From NCBI GenBank assembly GCA_002067565.1, contig MVQZ01000330.1, forward strand, positions 1 to 9,529: DNA of 9,529 bases, in the 5' to 3' direction. Made by a program: the position numbers and the translations under genes. The notes below the pieces were generated by a model that saw nothing but the letters and a program-made list of their open reading frames with translations, ran no database searches and was not told the origin of the DNA. Positions 6,465 through 9,529 of this stretch are shown here, piece after piece (the first letter of the stretch is position 1; each line of letters begins with the position of its first letter). The stretch comes from Methanobacterium sp. PtaU1.Bin242. Its GTDB lineage: Archaea; Methanobacteriota; Methanobacteria; Methanobacteriales; Methanobacteriaceae.

Positions 6465-7334
6465 TTATAGTATTTTTCTCTTGCCGATGTATGTTCCTTG
6501 CCAGTTTATTCTTATTAAGTGGCTTTCGCGGATTTGAATATAGAAATACATGGTACAGATGAATGTGAAGGTTAAAGCAATTCCCATAATATTTGAGTTA
6601 TCTTTAGTATGTGGGACAAAAATTAGGAGATAGTATATAATTAACCATTGGAGTAATAATACTAGCAGCATGGCGAAAAAATAGGTTGGTGTTACTTTAA
6701 CTCTTTTAACATCGCGGTATATATAATTGTGAGCCATACCTGGCGAATAATCGGAGCGTACTTTAACTTTTTTATCTTCACGATATAATCCATATATAAT
6801 TATCATTAGCCCTAAAGAGCTGCCAAAAAGTGCGAAAAAAGATTCATATAGTATAAAACCCACTAGAAAACCTAGCGATAATATTATCCCTACAAATATC
6901 AGCAGAACCTTTGATTTATCCTGTAAAAGGAGTTTTAGTTTATCATTTATTATTATGGTCTTGTTTGTTTGGTTATTTTTTAGGTAATGGGTTTTATAAA
7001 GTCGGCTAGTTAATGAAATGGTCATCACCGGTGCAATAGCCATTACAATAAGATCACTTAGCGTTACTTGAAACTGATTGATATATAGAATATATGCAAA
7101 AATAAGCCATTGAAATATGTTAACACCTAACATGGCTTTAAAATAAGTTATTGTTTCGTTTAAAGTGTTTTCATCAGTGACATAATAAAATGCAGATATA
7201 ATAGCCATAAAACCCATGGAAATAAATAACAAATCCAATAGGGATTTATACAGTAAAAAATCCCATGAAAATGTAATAATTAGGATAATACCTATTATAA
7301 ATATATTAAATTTGATACTCTTGTTTATATTCAT
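6465..7334 (-). CDS. Eight-helix membrane protein made of a duplicated four-helix unit, function unknown
   Basis: I do not recognise the family. The 289-aa protein has about eight hydrophobic segments (roughly 9-28, 31-51, 65-86, 90-110, 143-163, 165-184, 217-240, 248-266) and no soluble domain. It is an internal tandem repeat. Residues 11-50 align ungapped with 145-184 (offset 134; 16 of 40 identical, including G-I-I-L and L-Y-x-S). Residues 63-84 align with 217-238 (offset 154; 13 of 22 identical, including AML-x-V and QWLI). Each half ends in a basic motif, KTHYLK (114-119) and ESHLIR (270-275). The 20-residue offset change is an extra charged loop (about 185-213) in the second half. Positive charges favour both halves in the same orientation with termini inside. 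The start is ATG at 7332-7334 with AGGTG 7 nt upstream. No neighbour suggests a substrate; a MITE lies upstream of its promoter. Confidence 0.82.
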   Translation of the reverse strand: MNINKSIKFNIFIIGIILIITFSWDFLLYKSLLDLLFISMGFMAIISAFYYVTDENTLNETITYFKAMLGVNIFQWLIFAYILYINQFQVTLSDLIVMAIAPVMTISLTSRLYKTHYLKNNQTNKTIIINDKLKLLLQDKSKVLLIFVGIILSLGFLVGFILYESFFALFGSSLGLMIIIYGLYREDKKVKVRSDYSPGMAHNYIYRDVKRVKVTPTYFFAMLLVLLLQWLIIYYLLIFVPHTKDNSNIMGIALTFTFICTMYFYIQIRESHLIRINWQGTYIGKRKIL

Positions 7335-7341
7335 TACTTCA

Positions 7342-7346
7342 CACCT
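7342..7346 (-). promoter_or_regulatory. Ribosome binding site of the duplicated membrane protein gene
   Basis: AGGTG on the minus strand, 7 nt before the ATG, matching the AGGAGGTGAT Shine-Dalgarno core and supporting this start. Confidence 0.6.
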
Positions 7347-7393
7347 AATTACTTAAAAACTACTATTGTTCTTAATTAGTTAGTATATGGTAA

Positions 7394-7404
7394 CATATAA
7401 AAGT
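7394..7404 (-). promoter_or_regulatory. TATA box of the duplicated membrane protein gene
   Basis: ACTTTTATATG on the minus strand, close to the archaeal TATA consensus. It predicts a start near 7372 and a leader of about 38 nt. It lies between the gene and the MITE, so the element inserted upstream of the core promoter. Confidence 0.5.
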
Positions 7405-7514
7405 TATTATTTATTATCAAATTGAAAAACAATTTGAATCTTCTAAAAATCAGGTTTAGTCCATGATCCAATCATATTTTTTAAGAATAATCGAAATGAC
7501 AACAAATAATCATA

Positions 7515-7679
7515 TATCCGGGGCTGTTTCATAATTATTCGCGTTCACTTAGTATTAGGTAAATGAACAAATGATTAAAAATTATTAATATATAAATTTT
7601 TGTTCAATTAATCTATATAAATACCGATCATTGTTTAGCTTGAATTTATGAAAGTACAATTACGAAACAGCCTCTATCC
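7515..7679. mobile_element. 155-bp MITE (7520-7674) with TIRs and TATCC target-site duplication
   Basis: The element spans 7520-7674 and encodes nothing. Its left end reads GGGGCTGTTTCATAATTAT. The reverse complement of its right end reads GAGGCTGTTTCGTAATTGT, agreeing at 16 of 19 positions. It is flanked by a perfect 5-bp duplication TATCC (7515-7519 and 7675-7679), as expected for cut-and-paste transposition. Inside are further small inverted repeats: 7543-7551 with 7560-7568 (8 of 9 paired, 8-nt loop) and 7577-7583 with 7595-7601 (7 of 7). It is AT-rich with no open frame of note, so it would need a transposase from elsewhere in the genome. The TIR start GGCTGTTTC is like ends of several DDE insertion sequences, but I cannot name the family. 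It occupies the 458-bp gap between the phosphatase gene and the membrane-protein gene. Confidence 0.8.
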
Positions 7680-7692
7680 AATAAATTTATAG

Positions 7693-7699
7693 AAAAAAA
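7693..7699 (-). terminator. T7 tract downstream of the phosphatase gene
   Basis: On the minus strand this is seven T residues about 95 nt after the phosphatase stop. It is the first long T run in that direction and a plausible transcript end. Confidence 0.35.
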
Positions 7700-7758
7700 G
7701 AGCATATAAATGCAATTGTTAGGATTATAAAGAAATATCTACCTCTATGTGATCTATG

Positions 7759-7785
7759 TTTGGAAATATAAAATGATATTCCAAA
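7759..7785 (-). other. Small inverted repeat just after the phosphatase stop
   Basis: TTTGGAA (7759-7765) and TTCCAAA (7779-7785) pair perfectly; the stem can lengthen by ATAT pairs if one A bulges. It lies 8-34 nt past the minus-strand stop codon. No T run follows directly, so it may protect the mRNA 3' end or be incidental rather than act as an intrinsic terminator. Confidence 0.3.
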
Positions 7786-7792
7786 TCAATGA

Positions 7793-9325
7793 TTAATTCA
7801 TCTTCAAAACAATCAGACTGATATCATCTTCCAGAGCACTCCCTCCAAAGAATGAGAAAATTGATTCTTCCAACCTACCTATCAATTCCTCTGCAGAAAG
7901 CTGATTATTTTCCTTTAAAATTTTAGAGATATACTCTGTTTTGTAATGTTCTCCTTCACTGTTAACCACTGAATTAATACCATCGGTATGGAAGACCAGA
8001 ATATCATCCTTTTCCATTTGAAGGTGATGTTCTTCTATTTTTAAATTTTTTACCTCACCCAATGATACCTTATCTTTTTCAAGATTTATTATGTCCCTGG
8101 TTTTATTTTTAAAAACTAACGGTGGGCTATGACCGGCATTAATGAAATTCATTTCCTTATTTTTAATATCCAGTATTCCGTAGAACATTTTCAAAGAAAC
8201 TTCGGCCTTACCATCTTCAGTGATCAGCCGATTAAGATATTTAGCTAACTCTGCTGCTTCGGGGTTTTCCATGGATTTACCCCGGACAATGGTACGGGAG
8301 AGGGCCATGAGCAAACTGGCCGGGACTTTTCTATCGGAAACATCGGCAATGGCCATAGCCATTTTATCTTCAGATAGGGGTATGAAGTCGTAAAAATCTC
8401 CTCCACTGTCCTTGGCCGGTAAATTTACTGCTGCCAGATCTAAATTTTCCAGTGAAGGAATATCAGTGGGTAAAAAGCTTTTCTGGATTTTCTGTGCCAC
8501 CTTTAATTCATATTTATGCCTTTCCAGCTCATCAAGGTATTGATCACGTTCCTGTTTGGTTTTCTGTTCGTTTATAAGATTGGATATGATGAAGGCGAAT
8601 ACCAGCATTCCTACGGAGTTGGCCAGTATCATGGGACCGCTTAATTCCTGCACTATGGTTAAAGCTGCACTATAGGGTTGGGCGATTAATAAATTCAGGA
8701 GCATATGGAAAGATTCCATTAAAGCAGCAAAAATAACCGCCCCCAGAATACCGATAAATTTTCCTTTATTTAAAACATAAATCAGACCTCCAAAGACACC
8801 GGCCAGAATGGTGGCGAGAGCGCAGGGCACAGCCGTAAATCCCCCCAGGAAGTAACGATGCACTCCTCCGATTAAACCCACTCCCAGACCGATCCAGGGC
8901 CCTCCCACTAATCCAGCAATCATGGGTGCCAGATCCCGGACATTGGCTATGGCTCCCATTATGTTTAATCCAGAATAGGTTCCAAATATGGATACAGCTC
9001 CAAAAGCTGCTATCATCAGGATCTGGTTTTTAATGGTGAAGTTCTTCTGCAAAATCCCTCTAAAAAAGGATGTTCGACTGATAATATAAGCAACAACTAC
9101 AATAACACAGGTTTTCTCAATAAGAATTAGAAATGTGTGCTCAATTACACCCAGAGACATTTCACCAGCTTCCAGGATAAAAAAAGCACTTAAACTACCC
9201 GCCAGAGCCACTATGGCATGGAGATACATAACTTTATTCTCATCATCTCCAGGGATTAAAAAGCTTCTTAGCTTCAATAAACTGCTTTTAAGCTCGTCTT
9301 GGGGGTTTTGATCCATCTTTTTCAT
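7793..9325 (-). CDS. LytS-type seven-TM sensor fused to SpoIIE/RsbU-like PP2C phosphatase
   Basis: A 510-aa membrane signalling protein. Residues about 33-251 hold seven hydrophobic segments with the 5TMR-LytS signature: NVRD (128-131), IAGLVGGPWIGLGVGLIGG (136-154), HRYFLGGFTAVPC (156-168). In bacteria this sensor is usually coupled to a histidine kinase. Residues 252-285 are a charged helix, probably a coiled coil, leading into the RsbU-type entry QKIQKSFLPTDIP (278-290). The phosphatase domain (about 286-508) keeps the metal-binding acidic residues: GGDFYDF (D310), ADVS (D328), HTDG (D448), LEDD (D500/D501), plus NAGHSPPL (396-403). The common GKG after ADVS is DRK here. Activity on phospho-Ser/Thr, for example of STAS-type antagonists, is a family inference. 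The ATG at 9325 has no Shine-Dalgarno, and a TATA-like site about 27 bp upstream suggests a leaderless transcript. An in-frame ATG follows at codon 4. No partner-switch gene is visible in the window. Confidence 0.9.
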   Translation of the reverse strand: MKKMDQNPQDELKSSLLKLRSFLIPGDDENKVMYLHAIVALAGSLSAFFILEAGEMSLGVIEHTFLILIEKTCVIVVVAYIISRTSFFRGILQKNFTIKNQILMIAAFGAVSIFGTYSGLNIMGAIANVRDLAPMIAGLVGGPWIGLGVGLIGGVHRYFLGGFTAVPCALATILAGVFGGLIYVLNKGKFIGILGAVIFAALMESFHMLLNLLIAQPYSAALTIVQELSGPMILANSVGMLVFAFIISNLINEQKTKQERDQYLDELERHKYELKVAQKIQKSFLPTDIPSLENLDLAAVNLPAKDSGGDFYDFIPLSEDKMAMAIADVSDRKVPASLLMALSRTIVRGKSMENPEAAELAKYLNRLITEDGKAEVSLKMFYGILDIKNKEMNFINAGHSPPLVFKNKTRDIINLEKDKVSLGEVKNLKIEEHHLQMEKDDILVFHTDGINSVVNSEGEHYKTEYISKILKENNQLSAEELIGRLEESIFSFFGGSALEDDISLIVLKMN

Positions 9326-9345
9326 CGTGGTTTATTTCTCTGTCT

Positions 9346-9358
9346 ACATAAATATACT
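9346..9358 (-). promoter_or_regulatory. TATA-like element upstream of the phosphatase
   Basis: AGTATATTTATGT on the minus strand, centred about 27 bp before the ATG. At the normal archaeal spacing the transcript would begin at or next to the start codon, consistent with the absence of a Shine-Dalgarno. Confidence 0.35.
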
Positions 9359-9421
9359 ATTGTGTTTTTGTATTTGTTTAAGTGGAATAGCTTAAATATT
9401 AAAGTCTGAAAAATTATTATT

Positions 9422-9529
9422 TCAATCAATTATCACTGGATTTTCAAGTGGGTGTGTCTTGATTAAATTATTAATAAAAGATTGTACCAATTCATTAATA
9501 TGAAAGAGCCGGAGAAATGCGCCCAGGTA
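9422..9529 (-). CDS. C-terminal 35 codons of an unidentified protein (partial, runs off window)
   Basis: On the minus strand the frame is open from the right edge to a TGA at 9422-9424. It encodes a tail starting YLGAFLRLFHINELV and ending in THPLENPVIID. The mix of an amphipathic helix (FHINELVQSFINNLIK) and a Pro-containing end looks like a real protein C-terminus, but 35 residues are too few to name a family. It lies 96 bp upstream of the phosphatase on the same strand, so the two could share a transcript. The alternative is that this is chance and the strand is non-coding. Confidence 0.45.
   Translation of the reverse strand, partial: YLGAFLRLFHINELVQSFINNLIKTHPLENPVIID

Noticed and set aside
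7543..7601. Hairpins in the 7335-7792 gap considered as a small RNA or riboswitch
   Set aside because: They lie wholly inside the TIR- and TSD-bounded MITE, which explains them; no aptamer-like conserved sequence was recognised.
9500..9529. ATG with ten open codons (MKEPEKCAQV) on the plus strand at the right edge
   Set aside because: Too short to judge and without a Shine-Dalgarno; the overlapping minus-strand frame is longer and more protein-like.
1..9529. CRISPR array, tRNA or rRNA
   Set aside because: No regularly spaced repeats and no cloverleaf or rRNA-like GC-rich stretches were seen on reading both strands.

Overview
The window looks like a chromosomal segment of a methanogenic archaeon of the Methanobacterium type (Methanobacteriales). 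This rests on the archaeal form of FtsY, AT-rich spacers with TATA-box promoters, Shine-Dalgarno sites of the AGGAGGTGAT series mixed with apparently leaderless starts, and the archaeal type of dUTPase. The assignment comes from protein character, not a database match. It contains nine coding regions, seven of them complete, and no tRNA, rRNA or CRISPR array that I can see.

Left part (1-2929). The 3' part of ftsY (SRP receptor GTPase) enters from the left edge and converges on a minus-strand SAM-dependent methyltransferase. The methyltransferase has a GTG start and a strong RBS. It diverges from a plus-strand pair: a small chymotrypsin-fold serine protease with a complete His/Asp/Ser triad and no signal peptide, followed 32 bp later by a COG1926-type phosphoribosyltransferase. 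These two are probably co-transcribed.

Middle (3000-6390). A membrane-anchored PIG-L/LmbE-type zinc N-deacetylase with an apparently external catalytic domain is followed by a multi-pass HGSNAT-like (DUF5009) transmembrane acetyltransferase that keeps the expected catalytic histidine. One family removes N-acetyl groups from sugars and the other adds them, so the pair could edit acetylation of surface glycan or glycolipid amino sugars. Next is a dCTP deaminase/dUTPase-superfamily protein. It lacks the deaminase glutamate and is therefore called dUTPase.

Right part (6391-9529). All genes here are on the minus strand. An unrecognised eight-helix membrane protein is clearly an internal tandem duplication of a four-helix unit. 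Upstream of it is a 155-bp non-coding element with imperfect terminal inverted repeats and a perfect 5-bp target-site duplication (TATCC), that is, a MITE. Then comes a seven-TM LytS-type sensor fused to a SpoIIE/RsbU-type PP2C phosphatase. Its sensor keeps, at the same spacing, three of the four residues I recall as pyruvate-binding in bacterial BtsS. The last 35 codons of another minus-strand gene run off the right edge.

The most noteworthy items are the LytS-SpoIIE fusion receptor, the deacetylase/acetyltransferase pair, the MITE, the duplicated membrane protein and the cytosolic trypsin-like protease.
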